DNA of 64,000 nucleotides from Acheta domesticus (GCA_031308135.1 JAHLJT010002630.1:101916337-101980336); one strand, 5' to 3'. Shown: positions 12,501-21,852, counted from the stretch's first letter. The notes: a model not told the origin generated them from the sequence alone. Program-made: numbers and translations.

Positions 12501-13059
12501 AAATCTAAACGAGATAGAAACTTAAAAAATCTAAAGGGTTTTAAATTCAAATATTGTGTAATTTTTTATTTTATGATTTCCTCATTGACATTAGATGAGG
12601 ATTTATCGTGTTGATATGTTACCATGTTGCTATCTCATGAAATTCAGACACCTTAACAGGCCTGATTTAGATGACTCACAAGTGGAAGCCGAGAATAATA
12701 AGCACTTTCAAGGACATAGTAATACAATGTTGGTTAGCTCGCGCATATCTGGTAGGGTTGTAATGAGGAACCCTGTGATTGTTTTCCTATTGTATTTACT
12801 TTCTGGTGATCAAAATATTTCTCTATATTTTGTCTCATTTTGTGATTTTGCATTTATAGTATATTCTGTTGAATTTTTGTGTATTTAATTTTTGCATGGG
12901 TAATGTATTACTTTTTAATTGTAGCATTTGTTTAGTCATTCCTCCAAACAATTGTAATATGTAGGCAACATTTTAAATTGGGGTGTAAACATTCTTTAAT
13001 ATACCTTTTATAATTTTTTTAAATAACCTTTTTGTTTATGGTAATATATAATAAAAACC
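9524..13059. other. 3.5 kb AT-rich intergenic DNA, no gene seen
   Basis: Only short, AT-biased frames occur. The longest (about 97 codons near 12595-12888) shows no domain and no signal for splicing or translation beyond chance. A small imperfect hairpin is at about 10815-10845. Confidence 0.55.
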
Positions 13060-13275
13060 TAAAACATACACACACTTACACTTGCATACATTACACTACC
13101 ACACATATCGAGACAAGCTGGAGCTGCTCCCAGATGGAGCGGAGCCCTGTTGTTGGGAGATACCTCTGCGCCGGATCTTGCTTTTGGAAGATCACCGCCA
13201 AAATAAAACATACACTACACTTACGAGACTAATGACTTCGGTAGTTGACGCGCCAGAAAACAATCAATCAATCCA
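13060..13275 (+). mobile_element. SINE-1, 3' part
   Basis: This copy runs from the 'acacttacacttgcata' segment through 'gggagatacct', 'gatcaccgcc' and 'ggactaatgac.t.ggtagttgac' equivalents to an (AATC)n tail. The tRNA-like head is absent, so it is 5'-truncated. Confidence 0.8.
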
Positions 13276-13290
13276 GTATCTCCCGAACGT

Positions 13291-13332
13291 TTTGCCACGG
13301 TCATACTCTAGTAGAGTATGGCCGTGGTTTTG
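13291..13332. repeat. short strong hairpin
   Basis: CCACGGTCATACTCT is followed after 2-3 bases by AGAGTATGGCCGTGG, giving a nearly perfect 15-bp stem. It lies just downstream of the SINE-1 tail. Confidence 0.75.
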
Positions 13333-13970
13333 CAAATCAGAGCTAAGAATAACCATTGTCCATGACCATCTGTCTACATATGTCTTTTTGTCGCTTCGGT
13401 GCGATTTTACTGAAATGTCTAAATTACTGTAAAACGGAGAGAATAGAAACACGTTTACATATTCACAGTTCTGTATCGAAGATTAGAAAAGGGTTATTAT
13501 TTCTTTTATGTATCTTATAATCTGGTTCTTGATTTGTTCTTCACTTTGTGTGCAAAATGATTTCTTAAATTTCCACATTAAAAGTGCTTTTTCTTTTTTA
13601 AACACTGATGTTTCAATTCACCTACTGATGTGAATAGAAACACCCTGTGAAATTTATTAGTCTCTATTCATTTTCAGAGATGCTCGACTTCTTTTGATGT
13701 TGACACATTTTGTATGTTAAAACATGTCTAAGACGTTTCAAAAACGAAGGAACAAATTCTTTTCCGGGTATTTTATTCTTAAATTTTGCTACTTGTTTTC
13801 CTTTCCTAACTAAATACTCCTTCACAATCATTCTAGGCGTTAAGGTGTCAAGAGGATACCCCTATTCTGCACAAATTTTCAATCTACCTACAAGAATCCT
13901 TTCACTTTCACTCAAACAACACTGTCCTTGTGTTTTCATGGTATCTCCTTTTTTCAGAGGCGATACGTAA
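13333..13970. other. AT-rich stretch without recognised gene
   Basis: A frame at 13710-13970 on the + strand reads through the border of the following MITE and has no recognisable domain. Confidence 0.5.
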
Positions 13971-14720
13971 TATACTGCGATTTTTGTAACTGCGACCCTC
14001 AAGGCCACCCAAATCCCATCTTCGCGATGGAATACGTCACGGCATTTCGCGTCTTTCTCAGTCGTTCCTTAGATTTCGCACGATCGATTTCGCACGATGT
14101 AACAAGTATTGTACCACAGTTTCTGGGTTGATGGCCCCCATCTCGATCAGGTTTTTCGTCCAGTTTCCCTGATCCTTGAGCAAATGCTGAGATGGTCCCT
14201 TGTTTTGCTTCTGGACATAAATGTAACTTCATTATTTGTGCACGTCTTCTGAATTTCAGTGGGAAATATAGTTATTCAAATTATCGTTTTTCATATTATC
14301 GCGGCAAAAAGTATTATTCTTTCATGAAGAACATGAGGGTTCAGGGCAGGAATTTATAGCTAATTTACCTTTGAAAATATATTTTTTTATATAGGAGCGA
14401 ATATTTTGTCTACAAAACTCGAAAAAAAACTCTCTTTTCTGTATTCAAAATTCGACTAGAATATGGTTTAGGATAGAGACCACAGAATTATGAAAACGTG
14501 CACAAAATTCACTTCTCCCCATAGCTCGTCATACGCAGTTTTTAACTGTTTTTGACATAAATAAATAAATAAATAAATCGCGACCGTATGAAGCAGTGCT
14601 TGCGATCATGCGATTTCTACCGGCAAGACTGAGAAAAGACGCGAAATGCCGTGACATATTCCATCGCGAAGATGGGATTTGAGTGGCCTTGAGGGTCGCT
14701 GTTAGAAAAATCGCAGTATA
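13971..14720. mobile_element. palindromic MITE, split by ~485 bp of central sequence
   Basis: The left arm (13971-~14092, starting TATACTGCGATTTTT) and right arm (~14579-14720, ending AATCGCAGTATA) correspond to the two arms of the intact 258-bp palindrome at 21030-21287. Between the arms, where the intact copy has only a short hinge, there are about 485 extra bases including an (AAAT)n run. This may be an insertion in the loop, or this may be the longer parent form from which shorter copies arose by deletion. No transposase frame is visible in the extra sequence. Confidence 0.75.
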
Positions 14721-15360
14721 GAATAGTGAATTCTATACTACGCTTTTCAGCAACTTTTCTTAAAAATAAACTGTTATTAACGTCAACAACGTCCTTCAAA
14801 ATTGTCGGGTTATGTTTTCTGTAAGGTTTCCGAGATTTCGATATGTACAGCCGAGGCATTATCAGAACCAAAAAAAATCATACTCTAAACGTTATTCAAA
14901 TATTAACCTAAAATTGATGTATTGTTGTTAAAACAAATATACACGCAACAGATGGAGAGATCAGAATTACTGTTTACGAATTTATTCACCCCAGCAGGTA
15001 AAACATTTGAACATTTTTAAAAAGAAATTGAGTTACAAGAAAACTACACAGACAAATTTAAAATTCAACAATATTTGAAGAAACAAATCTTAGATAAATA
15101 ACTTACAAATATCGGCAACAAAATCTCCTTCACTGTAGTTTCAGTAGGTACGAAGTTTTCAACAGAAAACGAATCAGCCGAAAACCACGTTATAAAACTG
15201 ACAGTTGAAATGAGCAGAGCTACCACTCTGAAAACAACTAATTTATCTTTCATAAAGTATCAATTATAACATAGGAAATAGTAATACACAGAATTAATCA
15301 AAGAGGATTATACAATATTTGGTTTTTACAATATTTCGATTTTACAATCGGAAAAAAAAG
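14721..15360. other. region upstream of the ankyrin exon
   Basis: AT-rich with no recognised gene or clear core promoter. Because the ankyrin exon appears to begin with a splice acceptor, the real promoter may lie here or farther upstream. Confidence 0.4.
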
Positions 15361-15380
15361 TTCTCTTTTGTGATTTTCAG
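15361..15380 (+). other. candidate splice acceptor before the ankyrin exon
   Basis: The sequence 'tctcttttgtgattttcag' is a good pyrimidine-rich tract ending in CAG, 17 bases before the ATG at 15398. The frame of that ATG stays open upstream through this point (E-T-E-Q-S-A-M). An earlier exon, coding or 5' untranslated, is therefore likely and the ATG may not be the true start. Confidence 0.5.
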
Positions 15381-15397
15381 AAACGGAACAGAGCGCC

Positions 15398-16795
15398 ATG
15401 TCAAAACGTGGGCGAAGCGGTGACGACGCCGTCGTTGGAAAGGGAGGGGCGAACGCAGCCAAGCGTCGACGGGTGGAGGGGCTGGAGCGACTGGAGGCGG
15501 CCGTGCGACGGCCATCTTCGGCGGCGCTCGCTCCACGCGCCCGAGGAGTTGGAGACGCGACCCCAGCGCTCCACGCGAACGAAGAAGGAACCACCCCCGC
15601 GCTTCACGCCTGCTTCCCGCGCCTGGAGGAACTTTCCGGGCGCTTGGAGGCGGTTGCGCCCTCAGGGGCGTCCCATGCCACCACCTCCCCCTCCACTTCC
15701 CCCTCCCCCTCCCCCTCCTCCTCCACCACAACGTCCGATTCCGGCGGGGGCGCGTGGAGAGAGGCAGTTGCGGGAGATGCAGCGGCGGGCAGAGACATTC
15801 CACTCTCAGGACGATCACGCTCCTCTACCTCCGTCTCCAACTCCAGTCCGAATTGTACCATACGAGTATTCAACACCTCCTACACCAACCGCACTTCCAA
15901 CTCTAACCCCAACTCCAGCGTGCCCAACTGCAACGTATCCAACTCCATGCCCAACTCGACTATGCGTAACTCGACCACGCACAACTCGACCATGCCGAAC
16001 TCGACTATGCCCAACTCGACCATGCCCAACTCGACCAAGTCCAACTCTACCAAGACCAAGTCCACTCCCAACTCCATTTCCAGCTCTACCACCTCCAGAT
16101 CACACTCCAACACCTCCACCACTGCCACTACCCGCACCTCCACCCTCCCTTCGACTCCCAGCTCCACCTCCACCTCCACCGCGTCGGGCTTCCACGGCGG
16201 CGGCGGGGCAGCGTGGGAGCGGGAGCGGAACCGGGAGCAGGAGCGGGAGCGAGAACAGGAGCGGGGGCGGGAGCAGGAGTGGGAGCGAGAGCGAGAACAG
16301 GAGCAGGAGTGGGAGCAGGAGCGAGAACGGGAGCGGGAGCAGGAGTGGGAACAGGAAAGGGAGCAGGAGCGGGAGCGGGAGCGAGAGCAAGAGAGGGAGC
16401 AGGAGCTGGAGCGGGGGCGTGAGCAGGAGCGGGGGCGGGAGCGGGGGCGGCAGCAGGAGCGGCAGCAGGAGCGGCAGCGGGAGCGGGGGCGGGAGCAGGA
16501 GCGGGAGCAGGAGCGGGAGCAGGAGCGGGTGCGGGAGCGGGAGCGTGAGCGGGAGCGAGAGCGAGAGCGTGTGGCCAGGCGGGAGGCGGAGCGGCGCGCG
16601 CGTGAGGCCGGCGCGAGGGCGAGGCGGGCGCGCGCCGCGCCGTGTCCGCTGGGCGAGCGCCTGTGCCGCGCGGCGCGAGACGGCAGCCTGGAGGACGTCC
16701 GGCGCCTGCTCGACCAAGGCGCCGCCGCCAACTACACCGACGCCCACGGCGACACGCCGCTGCTCCACGCGCTCTTCCCCGACAGCCGCCAACAG
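15398..16795 (+). CDS. ankyrin-repeat protein, N-terminal exon (low-complexity region plus first ankyrin repeat)
   Basis: This exon gives 466 codons in phase 0 up to a CAG|GTACAC donor. Residues 1-40 are basic with an AAKRRRV cluster at 20-26 that could be a nuclear localisation signal. Residues ~95-268 are Ser/Thr/Asn/Pro-rich, including repeated NSTMP units encoded by a 15-bp tandem repeat. Residues ~273-391 are an almost uninterrupted Glu/Arg/Gln tract encoded by a GAGCGG/GAGCAG hexanucleotide array, predicted to be a charged helix. From ~416 the text becomes a proper ankyrin repeat: [20 protein letters not shown], then [11 protein letters not shown]. It joins exon 21336-21659 in frame, for a 573-residue product if the ATG is right. 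Ankyrin repeats bind proteins, but the partner is unknown. The repeat arrays are probably length-variable, and the gene may be longer at the 5' end. I do not recognise the orthologue. Confidence 0.8.
15933..16060 (+). repeat. coding 15-bp minisatellite (NSTMP repeats)
   Basis: About eight imperfect copies of AACTCGACCATGCCC lie head to tail within the ankyrin exon. The 15-bp unit keeps the frame and produces pentapeptide repeats, so copy-number changes would not shift the reading frame. Confidence 0.85.
16216..16570 (+). repeat. coding hexanucleotide repeat (GAGCGG/GAGCAG)
   Basis: About 355 bp is built from GAGCGG, GAGCAG and near variants and encodes the Glu/Arg/Gln tract of the ankyrin protein. 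All three forward frames are open across much of it because the unit has no stop in any frame. That produces Gly/Ser/Arg and Gly/Ala frames which are shadows, not genes. Confidence 0.85.
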
Positions 16796-16805
16796 GTACA
16801 CCACG

Positions 16806-16872
16806 CTAATGCTAATAATAATGATAATGATAATAATAATAATGATAATCATAACAATAATAATAATACTAC
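16806..16872. repeat. AAT-rich microsatellite
   Basis: Imperfect (AAT)n with interspersed GAT and CAT, just inside the intron. It abuts the first retrotransposon fragment. Confidence 0.85.
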
Positions 16873-17035
16873 AATACTTTACACATTTTGCGTAAAGTAT
16901 TGTAGAGGCACCGACAGTCCCTAGATCTGCTCGTTAGGTAGCTGGTTGCGACCTGGAGTAGATTTCATATTCAACCGACACATAACATCTTTAGTCGTGA
17001 TATAGAGGAATAATAATAATAATAATAATAATAAT
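16873..17035 (+). mobile_element. short 3' end of a non-LTR retrotransposon (first tandem copy)
   Basis: Bases 16883-17010 repeat at 17691-17818 with few changes ('acattttgcgtaaagtattg', 'ccgacagtccctagatctgc', 'cacataacatctttagtcgt'). The piece contains the last ~20 codons and 3' untranslated end of the element, followed by a (TAA)n tail. It is a heavily 5'-truncated insertion next to a longer copy. Confidence 0.8.
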
Positions 17036-17815
17036 AGACAAGGTGAAGATCAATAAAGATCAATCATTTATGTGGCTTAAAAAGGGAAGAATGAAGCCAG
17101 AACACAACATTATGATAAAGCGGTTCTCAAAATTTCCCAAGATGATAAATGCCGCATTTGCCAGGAACAAGTAGAAACCATTGATCATATTGTCTCAGCT
17201 TGTCCAATTCTAGCAAAGACTGAATACTTAAAAAGACACGATAGGGTGTGTAGTTTCCTCCACTGGCAGATCTGTACCGCCCTCGAAGTTCCGAACACTT
17301 GCCCCAAGTGGTACGAACACTCACCGAAACCGGTGACGTCTGTTGGATTGTGTACGATGTTGTACGACCAACAAATTCAAACTGATTGCAAGATAGCGGC
17401 AAACAAACCGGATATAGTCATCCGGGATTTGGAGAACAAATCGTGTTTACTTGTGGATGTTGCTGTACCTTGCGGTCAAAACGTCGTTACCAAGGAGGCA
17501 GAGGAACGTCTTAAATACAAGAGTTTGGAAATCGAGATCAGCCGAATGTGGGGCGTAAAAGCACAGGTCGTCCCAATAGTTACCGGAGCTCTGGGATTTG
17601 TTCCGCAAAATTTGTGTAAGAACTTGTCTAAACTCCCAGGTAATTCAAAAGACTGGGAAGTGCAAGAAATAGCTTTATTTGGAACAGCCCACATTTTGCG
17701 TAAAGTATTGTCGAGGCACCGACAGTCCCTAGATCTGCTCCTCAGGTAGCTGGTTGCAACCTGGAGTAGATTTTATATTCAGCCGACACATAACATCTTT
17801 AGTCGTGATTTAGAG

Positions 17816-17873
<58 letters not shown>
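17036..17873 (+). mobile_element. 5'-truncated non-LTR retrotransposon with (TAA)n tail
   Basis: This copy holds about 700 bp of coding sequence for the C-terminal part of the element's polyprotein, then a ~70-bp 3' untranslated region, and ends in a long (ATA)n run at 17816-17873. The simple-repeat tail and 5' truncation are the normal signature of target-primed reverse transcription. Confidence 0.85.
17040..17749 (+). pseudogene. C-terminal fragment of non-LTR retrotransposon ORF (zinc knuckle plus nuclease-like domain)
   Basis: The reading starts near WLKKGRMKPE, crosses one frameshift at about 17103, then runs open to the stop at 17749. It contains CRICQEQVETIDHIVSACP, a C-x2-C...H...C zinc motif found after the reverse transcriptase in several non-LTR families. 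Next come KPDIVIRDLENK and CLLVDVAVP, which fit the PD...D pattern of the restriction-enzyme-like endonuclease of R2/R4-type elements. The assignment to that group is an inference. No reverse transcriptase domain remains, so the copy is dead. Confidence 0.7.
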
Positions 17874-17874
<1 letters not shown>

Positions 17875-18153
17875 TATTGATCTGAATGTTCCTTATAATC
17901 TATAAACTTGACACGCTTAGAAATATATGAATTAAAAGAAAAATGAGAGCAATAAATAAATAAATAAATAAAAAAATATCTGTCTATGTACCTAGCTATG
18001 CATCTATCTGTCTGTATCAATTTGCCTATACATCTATATATCTACGTTCATCTATGTATCTATCAATTTATCTACCTAATTATATACGTATATAGATATA
18101 TAGATAAGGTAGAAGGATAGGTATGTGGTTAAATAGATATATGTGTGTATATA
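17874..18153. repeat. degenerate AAAT and ATCT/TATC simple repeats
   Basis: An (AAAT)n run at 17952-17974 is followed by imperfect tetranucleotide words of the ATCT/TCTA kind until about 18110. It lies between two transposons in the intron. Confidence 0.75.
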
Positions 18154-18155
18154 TA

Positions 18156-19584
18156 CACTAATGGTGATAAAAAAAAAGCTGCACCCCGAAGGACCTTCTG
18201 ATCCGTTGCAAACTCTGAGGGTATTTTGCACACCATTCGCTAAGCCAATGATTTCGTTTTCACGGTCAACCGCGCATTGGAGGATCGGTGGTAGGTAAGT
18301 GACATCGCGCCCACCGGTCTAGATAAGAGGGCTTGAAATGTCCGCGCCAGCCATTGCGACATCGGGTAGCGTCGCCAGAGCGTCATCTGCACGTACACTA
18401 TGCCTAGGCGACGCGTTCGACAGCCTGTAGTCCAGTCAGACGCTTCTGAGCGGGGGCCGCATCGTGGTTGTGCGGGAGGCTGGTTGGTCCTGTCGCCATG
18501 TTGCGCGCTACACCGGTCGTACGGACACCACCATCGCCCGCTGTTGGCAGCAATGGATTGAGGAAGGCACGCACATACGAAATGGAGGATCTGGACGTCC
18601 GCCACGCACCACGAGGAGGGAGGGCCGACGGATTGCCCGTCACGCGCGAACAGATCCAACAGCAACGATAGGTGTTATTCAGCGGTCTGTGCAGCCTGCA
18701 CTGCCACATCCTGTAAGTGCCAGTACCATTGGCCGGAGGTTGCACAACGCAGGGCTCGCCGCACACCGACCGTTACGACGCCTGCCCCTCACACCCCAGC
18801 AACGTCGCTACAGACTCGCCTGGTGTTGGGAACGACGGACCTGGGGCCATGCAGACTCGCAGCGGATCATCTTCAGCGACGAATACCGGTTCTGCCTTGA
18901 TGGCGACGGCTACATCCGTGTCTGGAGGTGGAGTGGGGAGCGCCACGACGAGCGGTTTGTGGTATCCCATCACACGTCCCGCCAGCCTGGTGATGGTGTG
19001 GGGGGCGATATCGCATGGTGCCCGTTCACCGTTAGTGTTCCTCAGGGGCACCGTGACACCCGCACGGTACGTTCAGGAGATCCTGGCAACCGGTGGCTCT
19101 GCCGTTCTTGAACGCCCACGCCCATGTCCTACTTCAACAGGACAACGCGCGTCTGCATACCACAGCCATCTCCCGAATATGCCTTACAGCCGTGGATACT
19201 CTGCCATGGAGAGCCGCGTAGCCAGACCTCTCTCCGATCGAGAATGTTCGAGATGCTACGGCGTGTGCGATCAGGATCCCGCCCCTACCCACTAATCTAC
19301 AAGAACAGCGCGCTGAGGAGCAAGTTGCAAGGGATGGACTAGCACAGGACTCCTTTCGAGACCTGTACAACTCCATGCCGCGACGTCTGGACGAGTGTGT
19401 TCGCATCATAGCGGCCACACGCGATACTGACATGTACCGTCTGTGGCCGTGTAGCGCAATAAATGTTGGTCCTACAAATGTGAAAGTCTAATAATTTTGT
19501 ATGCGTGGTACCCTCTACCTGCCTGCCAACAATTATCGCAATCCGCCTCGTCCTTCTGGGAGCAGCTTTTTTTATGACGATGAG
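18156..19584 (+). mobile_element. complete but defective Tc1-like transposon
   Basis: The element is bounded by TA at 18154-18155 and 19585-19586. Left end CACTAATGGTGATAAAAAAA and right end (reversed) CTCATCGTCATAAAAAAAGC continue as ~43-bp inverted repeats with AGCTGC and AGAAGGAC or CGAAGGAC in both. It holds one transposase gene, now broken. At 1,429 bp it has the usual size for Tc1-type elements. It sits in the ankyrin intron on the same strand as the gene. Confidence 0.9.
18464..19480 (+). pseudogene. Tc1-type transposase, frameshifted
   Basis: The frame 18464-19111 begins within the N-terminal helix-turn-helix (SCRHVARYTGRTDTTIARCW) and the GRPPRTT linker typical of Tc1 transposases. 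It then gives IIFSDEYRF, which carries the first catalytic Asp. A frameshift moves the text to a second frame (VMVWGAISHGARSPLVFL). A further shift gives LQQDNARLHT with the second Asp, and SPIENV with the catalytic Glu about 33 residues later, close to the D-34-E spacing of Tc1 but with an internal stop. The protein would cut and paste the element, but this copy cannot encode an intact enzyme. Confidence 0.85.
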
Positions 19585-19586
19585 TA

Positions 19587-20606
19587 TATATGTCAGGGGT
19601 TCGGCGCCGCTAGTAACAGGGGTTCCCAAATGGCCACCCATCGTGGAATACGTGGTGTCTCGAGTTGCTTAACTTCCGTGACTTCACGGAACAATTCGGC
19701 TAAAGACGCCAGCTTTTTATAATTATTCTTTTAAACGCTCGTTTATAACACAATTTTTTAAAGTCACATTACAACGGTGGATGTCAACGACGGACCCAAG
19801 CGAAGGTTTTTCTCCTTTAACTTCGTTTAGGTAATATGTTCTTGTTAATTCTGATTAAAAGTTCTAGTTATAAACAATTTTTTGAATTCTTTTCTTTCAA
19901 TGTACAAGTAACTTTCTTCGAAATCTTCTAGAACATGAAATCACAATTAACATTTAATAAATTTAGAAAATTGCTTGAAATTTAATGCAGAACCTGCAGG
20001 TGGGACATCCGGAAACGTTATGTCGTCTAAGAACTTTTTATATTTTTTGTAATAAAAAAATTAAAAAGAAATGAAATATTTGTCTTAGATACTGGACAAA
20101 AATATATCTTTCAAAAGAAACGAAATTTTATCTCGTCTTGTTTGTTTTGTTGTTTTTTCTACTCCCATTGTATAATGCTGTCATTTGATGGCTGCAACCA
20201 GTTGCATGATGATACTCATTACAATACAGTTTCCATTATGATACACGTTCTTGACAATCACTGAGAAGTTTCAAGTACCGTCACTTAATTAATCATTGGG
20301 AATCGTCCTAGTAAATGTTTCGTTCGATTGTGTGCATAAAAATTACATTTGATATTCTATTATGGTTGTCAATTTTAATTTCTTTTATTAGTAGTATTTT
20401 TTCATTGAATTTTATTTAAAATAAACCGGATCGTTATTTCACTTTGATTCTATTTGACTAGCGCAGTACTCTCTTGCAGGCGGACGCGTGATCAGAGCCA
20501 CCTGAAACAGCTTGCGAGGGTAATGTTGGGGAGCGTCCGCTAGGTGGCCTTGGGTGAATCCTTTAAGTCAACAGCCACGAAAATATTCAGTGTAAAAGTT
20601 TAACTT
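19587..20606. other. intronic unique sequence
   Basis: No gene or clear repeat. It becomes AT-rich after 19700, with a short GC-richer patch around 20460-20570. Confidence 0.5.
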
Positions 20607-20765
20607 ACAAAAGTAGTAGTAAAAGTACCGTATGAAATTCGATGTAATGGGTATTAATACACTCGTGTGAGCTTACAATCAAGATTAGTAATATCACACT
20701 CGTGTATTAATACCCATTGTTACATCACCGTTTCATAATGTACTATTGACTTTTACTGAATTTCG
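20607..20765. repeat. imperfect hairpin in the intron
   Basis: The words 'atgggtattaatacac' and 'tcgtgtga' on the left are mirrored as 'tcacactcgtgtatta' and 'atacccat' on the right, with less perfect pairing farther out ('agtaaaagtaccgtatgaa' against a reversed 'tttcataatgtactattgac'). The loop is about 30 bases. It is probably a small foldback MITE. Confidence 0.75.
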
Positions 20766-20782
20766 TGTTGCCTGCTGTTTAA

Positions 20783-21308
20783 CCCTCCGGCGGGCGCGTA
20801 GCGGCACTCAGTGCCGTATGCTTACATTTTTGTTGATTTCGTGTAAATAATTGGTGTCACACATATGAGCTCTTAGTTATTATTCATTCACATGAAATCA
20901 TACATGCATAAACGGTTCAAACCGACGCCGACTGACAGTGGTACCAACCTTTTAGGTATAACGAAACTAAACATATTTACATTTCAAAGGTTTGTTTACA
21001 TGATATTCAATACCAGCATAATACTACACTATACTGCGATTTTTCTAAGAGCGACCCTCACGGCCACTCAAATCCCATCTTCGCGATGGAATATGTCACG
21101 GCATTTCGCGTCTTTTCTCCGTCTTGCCGGTAGAAGTCGCATGATCGCAAAGCACTGCTTCATACGGTCGCGATCGTGCGAAGTCTAGCGGAACGACTGA
21201 GAAAGACGCGAAATGCCGTGACATATTCCATCGCGAAGATGGGATTTGAGTGGCCGTGAGGGTCGCTCTTAGAAAAATCGCGGTATAACAGACGCGGCCG
21301 CCGGAGGG
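20783..21308. mobile_element. piggyBac-type MITE, copy A (TTAA-flanked)
   Basis: Both sides carry TTAA (20779-20782 and 21309-21312). The left end reads CCCTCCGGCGGGCGCGT and the right end, reversed, reads CCCTCCGGCGGCCGCGTC. A TTAA duplication and CCC-starting ends are the hallmark of piggyBac-type elements. There is no transposase. A 258-bp palindromic MITE is nested in its right half. The right end is only 27 bp from the splice acceptor of the ankyrin gene. Confidence 0.9.
21030..21287. mobile_element. intact palindromic MITE (reference copy)
   Basis: The 258 bp starts TATACTGCGATTTTTCTAAG and ends with its reverse counterpart. Both arms carry the core words ACGGCATTTCGCG and AATCCCATCTTCGCGATGG, joined by a short hinge near 21155. 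It begins and ends with TATA, consistent with TA target duplication as in Tc1/mariner-type MITEs. It is inserted in a piggyBac-type MITE. The arms pair almost completely, so a transcript of the intron would form a long hairpin. Confidence 0.9.
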
Positions 21309-21335
21309 TTAACGAGTGTGTGGTTATAACCGCAG
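21309..21335 (+). other. splice acceptor region created next to a transposon end
   Basis: TTAACGAGTGTG...AACCGCAG leads into the final exon. The pyrimidine tract is poor. TTAAC could act as a branch point, with its A about 23-24 bases before the AG, and this TTAA is the target duplication of the adjacent piggyBac-type MITE. Confidence 0.55.
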
Positions 21336-21659
21336 GTGGTGGCGCTGCTGCTGGACCGCGGCGCGGACCCCGAGGCCGCGGGCGCCGAGGGCGCGACGGC
21401 GCTGCACCTGGCGGCGTACGACCGCAGCGGGCGCTGCGCGGAGCTGCTGCTGGCGGCGGGCGCGCACCCCGACGCCAGGAAGCCCACCGGCAGCGCGCCC
21501 CTGCACTACGCGGCGGACCTGGGCAACGAGGCGGCGACGCGCGCGCTCCTGGCGGCCGGCGCCAGCACCAACCTCAGGGGCTGGGAGGGCATCTGGCGGG
21601 GCAAGTCGCCGCTGGACGTGGCGGGCGCCGCCGCCGTGCGCCATCTCCTCGACCAATGA
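21336..21659 (+). CDS. ankyrin-repeat protein, final exon (three ankyrin repeats and stop)
   Basis: The exon gives 107 codons in phase 0 and a TGA stop at 21657-21659. It completes a block of four ankyrin repeats begun in the upstream exon: VVALLLDRGADPEAAGA, then TALHLAAYDRSGRCAELLLAAGAHPDA, then APLHYAADLGNEAATRALLAAGASTNL, and a final capping half repeat SPLDVAGAAAVRHLLDQ. The TALHLAA and APLHYAA motifs and the LLxxGAxxN/D turns are standard for the fold. The exon is very GC-rich while flanking DNA is AT-rich. Other frames over this exon, on both strands, are shadows caused by high GC. The stop closely follows the last repeat, so the protein ends with the ankyrin domain. Confidence 0.88.
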   Translation: MVALLLDRGADPEAAGAEGATALHLAAYDRSGRCAELLLAAGAHPDARKPTGSAPLHYAADLGNEAATRALLAAGASTNLRGWEGIWRGKSPLDVAGAAAVRHLLDQ

Positions 21660-21851
21660 GCGACGCTGTCGCCGAACGACGACGTTGCGCTATCCGCGTT
21701 GGATAAGGAACGGCTTTACCCGTTCCGATTTACCGGTCTTGCTAAACACCGGTGGCTATGGGCACCAACCCGCGGACTGCCGATATAAGGGATTTGCTTG
21801 GCCAGTCACTGTCCATGAATATTTTCGACGTTTAGTGACCAAGACGCGACA

Positions 21852-21852
<1 letters not shown>
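21660..21852 (+). other. probable 3' untranslated start of the ankyrin gene
   Basis: Non-coding sequence after the stop. I see no AATAAA before the microsatellite. The first candidate is near 22788 in 'gtaataaaatt', which is uncertain. Confidence 0.35.

Larger units (their letters stand above)
16796..21335 (+). other. intron of the ankyrin gene, filled with mobile elements
   Basis: The GT donor is at 16796 and the AG acceptor ends at 21335. Joining the flanking exons in phase 0 restores a continuous ankyrin repeat (DSRQQ|VVALLLDRGADP), which is strong internal support. Most of the 4,540 bp is transposon-derived: two non-LTR retrotransposon 3' ends, one Tc1-like element, a hairpin and a piggyBac-type MITE with a nested palindrome. 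Confidence 0.85.

Noticed and set aside
15342..16895. Several long alternative frames over the ankyrin exon, on both strands
   Set aside because: They result from high GC and from repeat units without stops. Only the frame that ends in a true ankyrin repeat and splices in phase to the next exon is supported.
17874..18110. Long tandem satellite in the intron
   Set aside because: The ATCT/TATC words are irregular and form a decayed tetranucleotide microsatellite only.
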